A stretch of DNA of 42,244 bases, taken from NCBI GenBank assembly GCA_034676185.1, contig JAUCCN010000012.1:1-42244 (forward strand), read 5' to 3'. Shown one piece after another: positions 10,295 through 21,058 of the stretch. The first letter of the stretch is position 1, and each line of letters begins with the position of its first letter. Made by a program: the position numbers and the translations under genes. The notes below the pieces were generated by a model. That model was not told the origin of the DNA, searched no databases, and worked only from the letters and a program-made list of their open reading frames with translations. The stretch is from UBA7396 sp034676185. GTDB lineage: Bacteria > Patescibacteriota > Gracilibacteria > BD1-5 > UBA6164.

Positions 10295-11449
10295 TTATGT
10301 ATTACTTACTGCATCCGCTAAATTCATAATTGGTTGCATAATAGCAAGAGCGATAAATCATACAATTACAGCCATAGTAACTATAATTATTGGTTCCAAT
10401 AATTTATTTATTACTCAAATAGTATTATCTACTTCCTCATCATAAAAATCTGCAACTTTTAGAATAATTTCATCTACCTTTGCTGTTTGTTCTCAGATTT
10501 GTATCATAGATACCATCATTTCTGGAAAGAGTGGATCATCTTCAAGAGATTCATAAATTTTAAGTCACTTTTTAATATCATCTCTTAAAAAAAGTATTCT
10601 TTGTCTATATACTTCATTTCATACTGCATCAGAAGTAATTCTTAAAGATTCTACAATAGAAACTCATGATTTAAGCATTCAAGATAACACTCTTGCAAAT
10701 TTTGAAAGAATAATTTTTTGAGATACCATTCAAAAAATTGGTATTTTTAATAAAATTTTATCAAAATAATACTTTCAAGATGGTGTTTTTTTCCAAATAA
10801 TGATTCATAAGGTTCCTCATACCACAATAAGAATAAATAACCACCAATAGTATACAAAGAAATCTGATACTGCTATAAGTATTTGTGTAGTCCAAGGAAG
10901 ATTATCAGATCATGCAAATATTTCAAGAAGTTTTGGAACTACCATGGTCATCATTACCATTACTACTCCTATAACCACTATTACTATCATAGCTGGATAC
11001 ATAAGTGCTGATTTGAGTTTTCAATTTATAGATGCTATTTTTTCAACCTGATCTGCTAAATCTTTTAAAGAAGTATTGAGTTTTCAAGTTTTTTCTCATG
11101 ATTCTATCATTCCAACCTCTGCTGGTGAAAATGATGTTGGAAATAATGCTAAACACTCAGATAATCATTTTCACTCTTTTAACTCTTTTGAAAACGTTCT
11201 TAAAATTACTTTAAGTACACTTTCTTTTTTTTCTTGCTTTTCTAAAATAGCTACTCATTTTGTTAAAGTAATTCAGGCATTTATCATAGTAGACAATAAA
11301 CGGAAAAATATTACTTTATCTTTTACAGTTAAAGTCTGTTTTGATAATAAATAATTATTTATTTTATCCATCAATGGGACATCTTTTTTTATTTGTTCAG
11401 AAGGTTTTTTTTGTTTTTTCTCTTCATCTAAGATAAAAATATCTGACAT
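10295..11449 (-). CDS. pilC: Type IV pilus inner-membrane platform protein PilC (GspF family)
   Basis: 384 residues with about two dozen TGA=Gly codons; start ATG 11447-11449, stop TAA 10295-10297. The two tandem GspF domains are visible: FFRLLSTMINAGITLTKGVAIL with TFSKELKEGKGLSECL, and FARVLSGMLKSGVSIVESLRI with the FPEMMVSMIQIGEQTAKVDE motif. There are three hydrophobic segments (ALMYPAMIVIVVIGVVMVMM, a middle WWLFILIVVGG, and the C-terminal LEPIIIVTMAVIVGFIALAI). It anchors the pilus machine and is turned by PilB, whose gene lies 56 bases upstream. Family assignment is secure. Confidence 0.95.
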
Positions 11450-11505
11450 ACATATTTAATTAAAAAATTAAAATTTTTCTTTATTATTATTTCTATGTTT
11501 ACGAA

Positions 11506-12774
11506 TTACCCATTTTGAGTTTTTGCTACTGCATATACTTCTTGTAATGAAGTATGTCCATTTAAAGCCTTCATAATTCCATCTTGTTCTAGCGAAATCA
11601 TTCCTTCTTTTATAGCTTGTCTATTTATATTAAATGCACTATCTCAAGCAAGCACCATTTCCTTTACTCCATCTGACATTTCTAATACTTCGTAAAGTCA
11701 TACTCTTCCTTTATATCATGTTTGATCACAATGTTCACATCAAACTGGTTTATAAAATTTTGGTGATTTTAATATTTCCTGAGAAACTCTGAGAGTTAAT
11801 TCTTCTTTTTTTGTTAATTTTATAGCATTTTGAATATCAGTAAAAGTATCTTTATCTAATTCATTTAATCAAATTTGTTGTTTACAATGTGGACAGAGTC
11901 TTCTAATAAGTCTTTGAGCAATAACAGCATTAAATGATGCCGGAATAAGAAATGGTTGTATTCCCATTTGTATAACTCTTGTCAAAGTTTCTGCCGCAGA
12001 ATTCGTATGGATTGTAGACAATACAAGATGTCATGTCAAAGATGCCTCAATCGCAATTTCCACTGTTTCTTTATCTCTCATTTCTCATACCATTATAATA
12101 TCTGGATCTTGTCTCAAAGCGGTTCTTAATCCATAAGCAAATGTATATCCAATCTGTGGTTTTACTTGACTTTGATTAATTCCATCTACTTGATTTTCTA
12201 CTGGATCTTCTAGTGTCATTATATTTACATTTTCTTTATTCAATATACTCAAAGCTGCATAGAGAGTAGTTGATTTTCAAGATCCTGTTGGTCAAGAAGT
12301 CAGTACAATTCCATTAGGAAGAGCAATGGCTTTTTTAATAAGACTCAAATTTTGTCCTTCAATTCATAAATCTTCTAGTTTTGGAATTTTTTTCGATTTG
12401 TCTACAATTCTCATTACTATTTTTTCTCCATGTACTGTTGGGAGTGTTGAAACTCTCAGATCAAGAGGTTTTTCTTCAATAGTTTTACTAATTCTTCCAT
12501 CTTGAGGAATACGAGATTCATCTATTTTCAGGTCTGATAATATTTTAAATCTTGCCACAATTCAGGAATGAAGAAAATTTTGATATTCTAAAATTTCTTT
12601 TAATTCTCAATCTATTCTATATCTAAGCCTTACAAAACTTGAAAGTGGTTCAATATGTATATCTGATGCTCCTGATAAAACAGCTCATAGAATAACATAA
12701 TCACATATAAGTTGTACATTTTCTCAAGAATATACCAAATCTCTTAAGTTATCTATAGTTTCTTTATAATTCAT
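11506..12774 (-). CDS. pilB: Type IV pilus assembly ATPase PilB (GspE/PilB family)
   Basis: 422 residues. Motifs: Walker A GPTGSGKSTT at 161-168, Asp box TLEDPVENQVDGINQSQV, Walker B region DPDIIMVGEMRDKETVEIAI, His box LSTIHTNSAAETLTRV, and the zinc-binding CPHC...CEHCDQTGYKGR pair. It powers pilus extension together with PilC. It begins almost directly at the ATPase N2 domain (ASDIHIEPL near residue 37), so the usual N1 domain (about 150 residues) is absent. No in-frame start further upstream is evident. A retraction-type PilT would usually lack the tetracysteine, which favours PilB. Confidence 0.94.
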
Positions 12775-12799
12775 ATATTTTGTTTAGGTAATATTCTAA

Positions 12800-14071
12800 T
12801 TATTTTTCCTCTGTTTGTATAATATCTTCAGAACTTTTATTTTGTATTTTCACAGAATTTATATATTGTTCTAAATTTCATAATTCATAATTAAGGTCTG
12901 ATGCATCTTTATATAAAGTAGTAAAGTTATTCTTTTGCTTTACTCATTGTTCTAATTTTTTTACCGTTTGTTCTAATTGAGTAAGATGTTTATCAAGTCA
13001 TTTAAATATAGAATTTACTTCTTGTTTATTCCCTGTAACTTGAATTTCTCTTCCATTATTAATATCCGCAAGTACTGATTTTACTGCTTTATTCATCTCA
13101 TTATATTTTGCAACCACTTGTTCAACAAATAATTCTATTCTATATGTTGGAAGACCTTTTACATAAAATTTTAAATTCACAGAAATTGGGAATTCATTAT
13201 CTTTTTCAGTTCCATTTACAATATAGTTAATAAATCATTCTCCTGAAAGTTGATTTGCTCCTCTAATAGATGAAGATGTATCAATATATTTTAATAATTC
13301 TATAGTATCTACATCTATAATTTTATTTTCATAAATATTATAATTTGGTAATTTTCTCTCTCCAGCAATCACCTTACTTACTACATTATCTTTATGAAAA
13401 ACGAGTAAATCATTTTCATCAAGTGAAACTACTCATACATTTTGTAGAAAATAAATAAATTCAACTATATCTGCTTTTCTTCCTACTAAATCAAGTTTTA
13501 ATGGAATATAAAAAAGTTGTGCATTAATATTTTTTACATCACTTTCTACTGGCATAAGTCCATCAATTCAAATTTTTGATGTAGTTCTTAAACTAAAGGT
13601 TCTTAAAAGAGTTTCTACATAATTTACAAATGCTAAGTCTGTCATATTTCAATCAACAGAATACCCTTGTGTATATGAGGGAAGTACTTTTGAAAGTTTT
13701 TGATTTCTTGTATCAACTATTCATTGTTTATTTTTCTCATTTACATATTCTGCTTTACTTTTAAGAAAATCTTCATACTTAGGGAATTCAGTATTCGTTA
13801 AATGTTTTACATAAAAATTTTCATCTTCTCCAATAAGTTTTTTTATAGATTCTTGTCCTGGAAGTTCAAGATACTCATTATAAGTTAACCCATCTTTTTC
13901 ATATTTTTCATATTCTGCAATATTATTAGCAAGAGTTACTTTTAACGCTGAAACTTCTCCAAATCATGGGATTAAATAGAATCCTATTCCTCCCAATAAA
14001 ATGAGTGTTAAAAATCAAGAAAGAATAAGTTTATTTCTCAGTACATCGGTTTTTAATTCTTTATTTTCCAT
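12800..14071 (-). CDS. PilO-like type IV pilus assembly protein
   Basis: 423 residues; start ATG 14069-14071, stop TAA 12800-12802. A short cytoplasmic N terminus is followed by one transmembrane segment (LILSGFLTLILLGGIGFYLI), then an extracytoplasmic region with a coiled-coil part (AEYEKYEKDGLTYNEYLELP) and two ferredoxin-like halves (LFYIPLKLDLVGRKADIVEF and SVNLKFYVKGLPTYRIELFV). The strand pattern and the operon position next to pilB suggest the PilO alignment-subcomplex protein. It is about twice as long as typical PilO, so it may replace both PilN and PilO. Sequence similarity is weak; the assignment rests on topology and context. Confidence 0.65.
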
Positions 14072-14080
14072 ATTATTCAA

Positions 14081-14995
14081 TTATAAAGATAAATTATTTT
14101 TTAAATTATTATATTTCAATTTTAATTCTACTTTTGTTTTCCTTACATATGGTCACTCTCATACAAATTCTGATTGAAATACTTTTTGTTTTTCTAACAG
14201 TTGAAAATTGTATGAGGAATTTTTTTCAATAAAATTAAGAAAACTCGCTGCTGTTGAAATACTGGTTCCTTCTACTAAATTATTTCTATCATTTCTTTCT
14301 CAAGAATCTCATATAATTCATAATCAACTACTTAAATTTACTTTTTCCCAACTTGAACTATATACCTCACAAGTAGTAGAAAAAATATTATCTGAAGTTA
14401 TTTTTACATTTTTACATTCTATAAGTTTTTTATCAGAAGCTGAAAAATCATTTTTTAATTTATCAAAATCATTGAGCATATCAATTACTTTTAATTTATT
14501 AATTTTACTAGAAAGTAAAAATTCAACTTCTGCAGAGGAACTAAAATTTTCAATAGCATATAAATCTCCTACAATAGAATCAAGTCATTCTACATATTTA
14601 GTTTTTATTTCGCTTGTTTTTTGAGAATAATCTCCTGAAAGAGCTGCTATTGAAGAACAATAATCTTGAGTATTTTTCTCTTGAAAACTTCATAAAATCA
14701 CAAAACAAAATGGGTCAATAACATTGTTTCAAAGATAGCTTGTATTTTTTTGTACTTTTACATAGAAAATTCCAAGTACCAAAAATATAATAAATAAGAT
14801 ATTTACTACTGATAATATAGACAAAGATAATTTCATATAATATTCTTTATCTTTTACTTTTTCTTCTCCTTGAGCTTCTTTTTCCGGTCAAAAATTTAAA
14901 TCTCAAGATAATTCTTTAAAAATATTATCTGTAAAATTGTCTTTTGGGGTATTTTCAGTATCTCAAACTGATGTTTTTTGTTTATTATCTAACAT
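14081..14995 (-). CDS. Single-pass membrane protein at the head of the pilus operon
   Basis: 304 residues; start ATG 14993-14995, stop TAA 14081-14083, 9 bases before the PilO-like start. A polar, acidic N-terminal ~60 residues (cytoplasmic) leads to one transmembrane helix (LSILSVVNILFIIFLVLGIF), then a ~220-residue extracytoplasmic domain with two to three Cys and helical segments. First gene of the pilus operon, behind a good promoter. It may take the role of PilN or another alignment component, but I do not recognise a family. Confidence 0.7.
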
Positions 14996-15026
14996 AATTT
15001 ATAAATTAAAATATAGATGTAAACAA

Positions 15027-15055
15027 ATAATATCATATATTTCTTTAAATTACAA
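15027..15055 (-). promoter_or_regulatory. Promoter of the pilus operon
   Basis: Minus strand TTGTAA (15050-15055), exactly 17-base spacer, TATTAT (15027-15032), 32 bases before the first start codon. Confidence 0.55.
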
Positions 15056-15104
15056 AAAAATCATACAAATTTTTTACTAGACATTTAAAAAAACTAAGGT
15101 TTAG

Positions 15105-17741
15105 TTATTTCTTCGGTTTAAAAAGTTCTAAAAAATTTTGAGAACTTCAAATTTTGATTTTTATATTATCAGGAAAGCTTGCTCTCATGATAGCTCACCA
15201 ATTTGTAGAATAATATCTATCATCAAGTAAAATAACAATCCCAGTATCTTTTTTTGTTCTAATAAGTCTTCAAAATCATTGTTTTGTTTTTATAATTGCT
15301 TTAGGAATAGAATATTCTCTAAAAGCATCATGATAGAGTTTTCCTCTCGCTTTAAAAATAGGATCTGTAGGAACCAAAAAAGGAAATTTATGAATAAATA
15401 AATATTTCAAATCATCTCATGGAATATCGACTCCTTCCCAAAAACTATCCGTTCCAAGTATAATTGATGAAGAAGCATATTTTTTAAAATGATTCGCTAT
15501 TTTATGTTTACTTCCACCAACTCATTGAGCTAAAACTGACGTTCATAATTTTTTCAGTGGAATATTGAGAGTAAGATATAAATCACGAATAGCATTAAAA
15601 CTAGTAAGTAAAACTAAGGTTTTTCATTTTACAAGTGTTAAAAATTCTAATACAAACTCATTTATTTTTGGATTATTATATTTTATAGATCCCAAATCAT
15701 TTGGAATAAATAACAACGCCTGTTTTGAATAATCAAAATCACTTTCCAAAGTAAAAAAATCAAAATCTTCTAATAAAAGTGTTTTTTTAATATAATCGAA
15801 TGTATTGTTAATTTGCAAAGTTGCTGAAGTAATCGCTATATTTTCAATTTTATCCCATAAAATACTTTGAAGAAATTTTCCTGGATTTAACACGGTATAA
15901 TATAGTGTATTATTTCAATTTCTATTTATTGCATACATTGGAATATATGTATCTATTGACTCTTTGGTAGAACATATTTTAATAATCTGTAATATTTCTT
16001 CTAAATTTCAAATTTCTGTTTTGAGTGATTGAAATACTTTATCAGGTGAAGTTTGAAGGTAATTAAATATTTCTACATATTGTATTTCTATAGAATGTTG
16101 TAATGTTGAAATATTTTCATTTTCTAAAAAAAAGTTCGGTTCAATAAGTGCTTGAAAAGACTCATTTCAAAATGTATTTTGTTTACGAGCATAATCTCAG
16201 AATAAATCAAACAGAAATGCTATTTGTGTAAATAAGTTTTCAAATTTTTTGTCGAGATTGTCTATGTGAAAATTTGCTTTATTTAGAATATTTTGAGTTT
16301 TATCAATACTTTCTTTTAGGTTTTGTAAAGAGAAAATTTTAATCATAGCATCAGTAAGAGTATCTTCAAGATTATGTGCTTCGTCTATAATTAAGTTTTG
16401 AATTTGTCCAAAAATTGGCTGTGTCGAATTTGCATCTTGAATCAAAAGAGAATGATTAATTATGACTATATTTGCAATAGATGCATAACTTCTTGCTTTA
16501 AAAATATGTTCATATGATTTATATTCATTACTTTCAAATAATACCAGAAAATGATCTGAATTAATATTTCTTGCAAAATAATTTTCTTGCGGATAAAAAT
16601 TTAATTCATCTAATTCTCAAAATTCTGTATCAAAAAGCCAAAGAGAAATTTTTGATAAAAATGAAGTTTCATCTGTATCAAATACTTTATTTGCAAACAA
16701 AAATTCAAAATATCTTGAAACTGAAAAATAATTTTTTCTTCATTTTAATTTTGAGTATAAAAATTTGTGAGCAAAATGTTCCTCTAAAAATTGTAAATCT
16801 TTATAAAAAATTTGGTCTTGTAAAGCTTTTGTATTGGTAGAAATAATAACTTGTTCTTTAGTTTTTAAAGCTTTTAAAAGAGAAGGAATTAAGTATGCAA
16901 AAGTTTTTCAGACTCATGTTGGAGCCTCAATTGCTACTTTTTTATTCTCAAACAATACTTCTTTTATTTTATATGACATTTGAAGTTGATTTTCTCTGAG
17001 TTCTGATTTTGGAAGTGATGAAAAAATTTCTTTTATTGTATCATTATCAATATCATTTTCAAAAAATATATCTGGTAATTCTGCAGGTTCATATTTTCCT
17101 ATAGTTTTAAGAATAATTTTTATAAATTGTTCTTCAGAAATAGTTTCACTATTCATCTGAAATAATCCTTTATAAAAAGCAAAACATGGGGAAATAGCAT
17201 GAGAAAAAATATATTGTAAAATATCTTTTTTTTCTTGTGAGAGTTCTTGAAAACTTTGTGTTATTTTTTGAAATAATTTTATAGTTCCAATCGTATCATC
17301 CAAAGCTCTATGTGCATCTTTTAAATCTATTCAAAAGCTTTGACAAAGATTTCCAAGATTGAGAGATTTTTCATATGGAAATATGATATTTGCTAAAGTA
17401 AATGTATCTAAAACTATATTTTCTTCTATATCTATACCATTTTTAAGTAAAAAATCTCTATCAAAATTGGTATTATGTCATAAAATAGGAGAGTCTTCAA
17501 TAAATTTTTCTATTTTATCTTTTTGTTCATCATCAAAAAAAGGTGCATTTACTACATCCTGATCAAAAATATTAGTAATATTTGATATCACTTCTGGAAT
17601 AGGAATTCATGGGTTTATGAGCGTAGAAAAAGTGTCTATAATTTCAAAAGTATTTTCATCAAATTTCACCAACGCAACTTCTAAAATTTTATCGTTTTTT
17701 GAATCAACTCAAGTGGTTTCTAAATCTAATGCTACGATCAT
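15105..17741 (-). CDS. dinG: Exonuclease-helicase fusion (DnaQ-type exonuclease + DinG helicase)
   Basis: 878 residues with TGA=Gly. Residues 1-165 are a DEDDh 3'-5' exonuclease: ExoI DLETTGVDSKNDKI, ExoII GHNTNFDRDFLL, ExoIII HRALDDTIGTIKLF. The remainder is an XPD/DinG-type superfamily 2 helicase: LRENQLQMSYKI, Walker A EAPTGVGKTFAYLIP (TGA at 16908 and 16914 for two glycines), DEAH box IIDEAHNLEDTLTD, SATL motif AITSATLQ, and C-terminal motifs GTDSFWEGVDIPG and near 15250 a Q-x-x-GRLIR-like motif. I see no FeS cysteine cluster, as in Firmicutes-type DinG (about 930 residues). It likely acts in replication repair. The assignment is secure; the biological substrate is not. Confidence 0.93.
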
Positions 17742-17773
17742 TTTTTTATGTGTAATGGATAATATTTTCACCT

Positions 17774-17800
17774 ATTATATAAAAATTAACAAAAAGTAAA
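17774..17800 (-). promoter_or_regulatory. Weak candidate promoter for dinG
   Basis: Minus strand TTTACT (17795-17800), 15-base spacer, perfect TATAAT (17774-17779), 33 bases before the dinG start. It is divergent from the strong promoter at 17802. Confidence 0.35.
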
Positions 17801-17801
17801 C

Positions 17802-17830
17802 TTGACATTTATTTTATTTTACTATGATAT
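17802..17830 (+). promoter_or_regulatory. Strong sigma-70-type promoter of an isolated small transcript
   Basis: Perfect TTGACA at 17802-17807 with overlapping -10 candidates TATGAT (17823-17828, 15-base spacer) and TGATAT (17825-17830, 17-base spacer). It is the only perfect TTGACA -35 I paired with a -10 in the window and drives transcription away from dinG. Confidence 0.65.
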
Positions 17831-17863
17831 GAATACTGTTTTCTCATTCAAGGAGGTGCGAGT

Positions 17864-17920
17864 ATGAAAAACTCTGCAAATAACTCTCGTTGAAAGGAGG
17901 TGATCCCCTATCTCTGGTAG
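17864..17920 (+). CDS. 18-residue mini-ORF with a perfect SD and a TGA codon before a second SD
   Basis: ATG 17864 is placed 7 bases after GGAGG, the best ribosome binding site in the window. Code 25 gives MKNSANNSRGKEVIPYLW, then TAG 17918-17920. Codon 10 is TGA (17891-17893) and overlaps the start of the second SD-like stretch (17892-17906). Under the standard code it would be a 9-residue peptide ending at that TGA. Other starts in this window lack an SD, so this arrangement is exceptional. Either a real leader peptide or a decoy; whether a peptide is made cannot be told. Confidence 0.4.
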
Positions 17921-17973
17921 AACAACAGAAAGTCTACCAGTAATGATAAAGGTTCCGCTCGTGCGAAAATATT

Positions 17974-18003
17974 TAAACTCCCCGATAAAGGGAGTTTATT
18001 TTA
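17974..18003. terminator. Hairpin terminator shared by the small transcript and rluB
   Basis: Nine-base stem TAAACTCCC/GGGAGTTTA (17974-17982 with 17990-17998), 7-base loop, followed on plus by TTTTATAT. The rluB stop codon (17996-17998) is inside its right arm, so it can end both convergent transcripts. Confidence 0.75.
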
Positions 18004-18703
18004 TATCTAATTTTTTAAATAATTCATCTTTTTCCTTCTTAGTGAGAGCTTTATATTCTCATTCTTTCATATTTCAAAGCAAAATATTTTCTATACGAAT
18101 TCTTTTGAGTTTTTTTACAATTCATCAAACTTTTTCAACCATTCTTCTAATTTGTCTATTTCTTCATTCTGATATCACAATAGAAAATCTTCCTGATGCA
18201 TGTCTTTCTACTTTTGCTTTTTTTGTATAACTTCAAAGGATGAACAATCCATTTCTCATTTTTTCTAATGATGAATCTGAAATAGGTCAAAAAGTTTCTA
18301 CCATATATTCTTTTTCATGATTATAACGAGGATGCATTAAAAAATTTGCTAATCTTCCATCATTGGTCATTAAAATAAGTCCTGTTGTATCTTTATCGAG
18401 TCTTCCAATAGGAAATACTCTTTTATCAAGAGGAATGACATCTAAAATCGTTTTTTCATCACTTTGAGCACAAGTAGTTACTACTCATCTTGGTTTGTTA
18501 ACTTTATAATATAAAAGCTCATTTTGTTCTTTTATAGCTTGTTGTCACATTTTTACCACATCAATAGTGGGATCTATCATTTGTCCAATTTCAGCTTTTT
18601 GTCCATTTACAAAAATTAAACCTTCAGAAATATATTCTTCTGCTTTTCTACGAGAACAAATTCCTGCTTGTGATAGATATTTATGTATTCTTATTTTTTC
18701 CAT
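17996..18703 (-). CDS. rRNA large-subunit pseudouridine synthase, RluB/RsuA family
   Basis: 235 residues; start ATG 18701-18703. N-terminal S4 RNA-binding domain (RIHKYLSQAGICSRRKAEEY, then LIFVNGQ). The catalytic domain carries PIGRLDKDTTGLILMTNDG with the catalytic Asp in GRLDKDT, and near the C terminus NRQIRRMVEK. It isomerises a uridine in rRNA. RluB-type (23S) is more likely than RsuA from length and the C-terminal motif, but subfamily assignment is not certain. It lies 1 base after the stop of the DHH phosphoesterase gene upstream, so they form an operon. Confidence 0.92.
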
Positions 18704-18704
18704 A

Positions 18705-19676
18705 TTATATTTTTAAATTAAAACTTTTTATTTCTTCTAATTGAGCTCTTGTAGTAAATCAAGAAGCTTTTTTATGTCCTCATCCATGAAATTTTTTTGC
18801 TATTTGAGTTAAGTCAATATCATCTCTTAAAGTTCTTAAAGATGCTTTTATATATTCTCATTTTTGAGTAAGTAATGTTGAATATTTAATTCATTCTGCC
18901 ATATTTAAATAATCTATCACTCAAGAAATATCTTCATAATGAGTATTAAAACTTTCAAGCATTGACTTATTTACATATGAATAGAGAACTTCACTTTCAT
19001 CAATAAAACTATCTGATATAATTTTTCCCCAAAGTTTTATAGTGGACAAAGTGTTTCTTCTAAAAAATTTGTCTACTATAAGTCAGTAATCAGCTCAAAA
19101 TTCAAGAAGTTTTCCAGCTAAAAAATACGTTACTTCATTGGTATTAGAATGTTTAAACCCCCCAGTATCTGTATAAATTCAAGCAAGCAAAGAGGTTGAG
19201 GTTTGTTTTGAAATTTTGATTCAGGTAAGTAATAAAATTTCAAAAATAATCATAGTTGTTGAAGAATAGGTAATATTCAAAATATTTTGCCTTGCATAGA
19301 GTTCATTGGTAATATGATGATCTATAGAAATAGTATTATACTTTTTTTGATCAAAAAGATCTTTATATTTTTCATAAAATCCTGTTTGTGTCTTACTTCC
19401 ACTATCAAAAAATATTATAAGATCATAGTTTTTAGGATTAAAATCTTGTTTAAATTTTCAAGTATGTGCAAGAAAATTATATTTTTGAGGAATCATGTCA
19501 ATACAGATCAAATCTACTTTCTTATACAAAAAATTATCTTCAATTGCCTGATACAATCAAGTAGATGATCCTAAAGTATCAATATCTGGATTTTTATGGC
19601 TTACTAAAGCTATATATTTTGCTTTTTTGATTTTTTCTATCACTTGATTATAGATTTTATATTTTTGTTCCAACAT
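18705..19676 (-). CDS. DHH/DHHA1 phosphoesterase (NrnA-like oligoribonuclease)
   Basis: 323 residues; start ATG 19674-19676. DHH domain: SHKNPDIDTLGSS (DxD metal ligands), FFDSGSKTQTGF, and SIDHHITNE (the DHH signature), then a TDTGGFKHSNTN region typical of NrnA/RecJ-like enzymes. The C-terminal DHHA1 domain ends with a GG-HKKASGF-type substrate motif around 18770-18800. Members degrade nano-RNA or hydrolyse pAp; some cleave cyclic dinucleotides. Length (~320) fits the stand-alone NrnA group. Paired with rluB in an operon. Confidence 0.88.
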
Positions 19677-19768
19677 AAAAAAATTTTATTTTGTAAGGAA
19701 CAATAATAATTTTTTTCATAAATTTTCAAATAGAAGAGTCTTGCTTTTTCTTATAAATAATGAATAAT

Positions 19769-20653
19769 TTAGTTTTTAATAATACGAACTTCAGGTTGTA
19801 ATTCTATTGAAAATTTTTCTTGTACTTTACTTTTTGCTAAATCTATGAGATAAAGTAAGTCTTGGTAATTTCCATTATCTGTATTTGTCATTAAAAAATT
19901 TGCATGTTTTTCTGAAAAAAAAGCAGTATTATATGAATATCCTTTTAATCCTGATTCTTCAATAAGTCTTCCTGCAGAATATTCTTTTGAATGGTTTTTA
20001 AAAAAACTTCCACAACTATTTCATTTTGGTTGTACTTCTTCTCTAAATTTAATATTATCAACATATGTAGAATATTTTTCTTGTAAAGTAGACAAATCAA
20101 ATCTTACTTTTATAATAAAATATTTTTCTGTTTGTTTAAAAATACTGCTTCTGTATCAAAATGCTGATGTATTTTTATTCATTTTTTCTATATTTCCTGT
20201 CTCAAGATTATAAACTTCTGCTTCTAAAAAATTACTTTCTGTTTCAAGTCAAAAACATCCTGCATTTCAAAAAACAGCTCCTCAAAGACTTCCAGGAAGT
20301 CAAATAAATCTATGCCATAAATTTTGTCCATAATCATTTTCTAGTTTTTTTGCTATTTCAGAAATAGATTCTGATGAATATACTTCTAAAATTTTTTTTG
20401 TTGGATTATAAAAAAATCATTTGAGATTATTTTTTATAACAATTCATTCAAAAATATCAAAAGCAAATAAAAGATTTGTTCCTCCTCATATAAAAAGAAG
20501 TTTGAGTTTTTGTTCTTGTGAAAAATGAATAATATCTTTTAATTTAAAAACATCATCAATATTATTTATTTCATAATAATATTTTGTTTTTGCTTTGGTT
20601 TTAAAATTAGACAAATGAGTGATATCTTTATTTTTTTGGAGCAGATTATACAT
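19769..20653 (-). CDS. murB: UDP-N-acetylenolpyruvoylglucosamine reductase MurB
   Basis: 294 residues; start ATG 20651-20653. It reduces UDP-GlcNAc-enolpyruvate to UDP-MurNAc in peptidoglycan synthesis. FAD-binding signature GGGTNLLFAFD; LPGSLGGAVFGNAGCFG (the PGSxGxxxxxNxGxxG motif); FGYRSSIFK; catalytic Ser in NSCGSFFKNH; C-terminal SEKHANFLMTNTDN. Several glycines of these motifs are TGA. Length fits compact MurB enzymes. It ends about 90 bases before the DHH gene; that gap holds no obvious gene. A wall precursor enzyme here fits the SLH-bearing surface protein and the WecA/TagO-like gene. Confidence 0.95.
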
Positions 20654-20658
20654 AATTT

Positions 20659-20985
20659 TTAGTTATCTTTTAAATTATACCTCTCAAATACGATTTTGAG
20701 TTTATTTTCTAACACTTTTTCTATATCTATTCACAAATCATCTGCTACTACTAAAGTAGAGAGTATAACGTCTGCACATTCTTTCTCAAGCTCTTCTCTT
20801 GAATGTTTTTTTCCTGTTCTTGTATATCAAGTATATCAGAGTATTTCATTATGAAATTCTCAAACTTCTTCTGAGATTTTCATTGATTTTACGAAAAGTC
20901 TTTCATTTTGAGTTCTATTTTCATGGGTTTTGTTTACCATTTTATTGAAAATAGATATTTTTCTCTTTAATTCTTGAAAATTCAT
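20659..20985 (-). CDS. MazG-like nucleotide pyrophosphohydrolase
   Basis: 108 residues; start ATG 20983-20985, stop 5 bases before the murB start. The MazG metal-binding pattern is visible: ISEEVGEFHNEI (ExxxE) and KECADVILSTLVVADDLGID (ExxD). A single short domain, so a house-cleaning NTP pyrophosphatase rather than full MazG. The substrate cannot be told. Likely cotranscribed with murB. Confidence 0.85.
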
Positions 20986-21032
20986 AAAAAGTGTTAAAAA
21001 ATAATATAAAATTATTATAATAAAGAAAAAAT

Positions 21033-21058
21033 AAAAAACAACTTGGAAGTTGTTTTTT
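21033..21058. terminator. Intrinsic terminator after uvrA
   Basis: Perfect 12-base stem AAAAAACAACTT/AAGTTGTTTTTT with a 2-base core GG. The A run on the left supplies the U tract for the minus-strand uvrA transcript. Its right arm meets the uvrA stop codon at 21057-21059. Confidence 0.8.

Larger units (their letters stand above)
17838..18003 (+). ncRNA. Candidate structured small RNA with two strong anti-SD-complementary sites
   Basis: A self-contained unit: promoter at 17802, terminator hairpin at 17974-17998, total RNA about 160 nt. It holds AAGGAGGTG at 17850-17858 and GAAAGGAGGTGATCC at 17892-17906. The second is complementary to the canonical bacterial 16S rRNA 3' end (GGATCACCTCCTTTC) over 15 nt. 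A perfect 8-bp hairpin CTGGTAGA/TCTACCAG follows (17914-17921 with 17933-17940). Nothing is encoded downstream on this strand; the next gene, rluB, is convergent. It could titrate 30S subunits, act as a leader peptide mRNA, or be a regulatory RNA. It matches no RNA family I know. The exact 5' end is inferred from the promoter. Confidence 0.5.

Noticed and set aside
17880..17910. Minus-strand reading of the region as a relic of the 16S rRNA 3' end (GGATCACCTCCTTTC)
   Set aside because: Only the last ~15 bases match; the preceding sequence is not helix 45 or any 16S segment. Promoter and terminator both support plus-strand transcription.
17943..18230. 95-codon plus-strand frame starting MIKVPLVRKYLNSP
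   Set aside because: It runs through the terminator hairpin and is antisense to the secure rluB gene.
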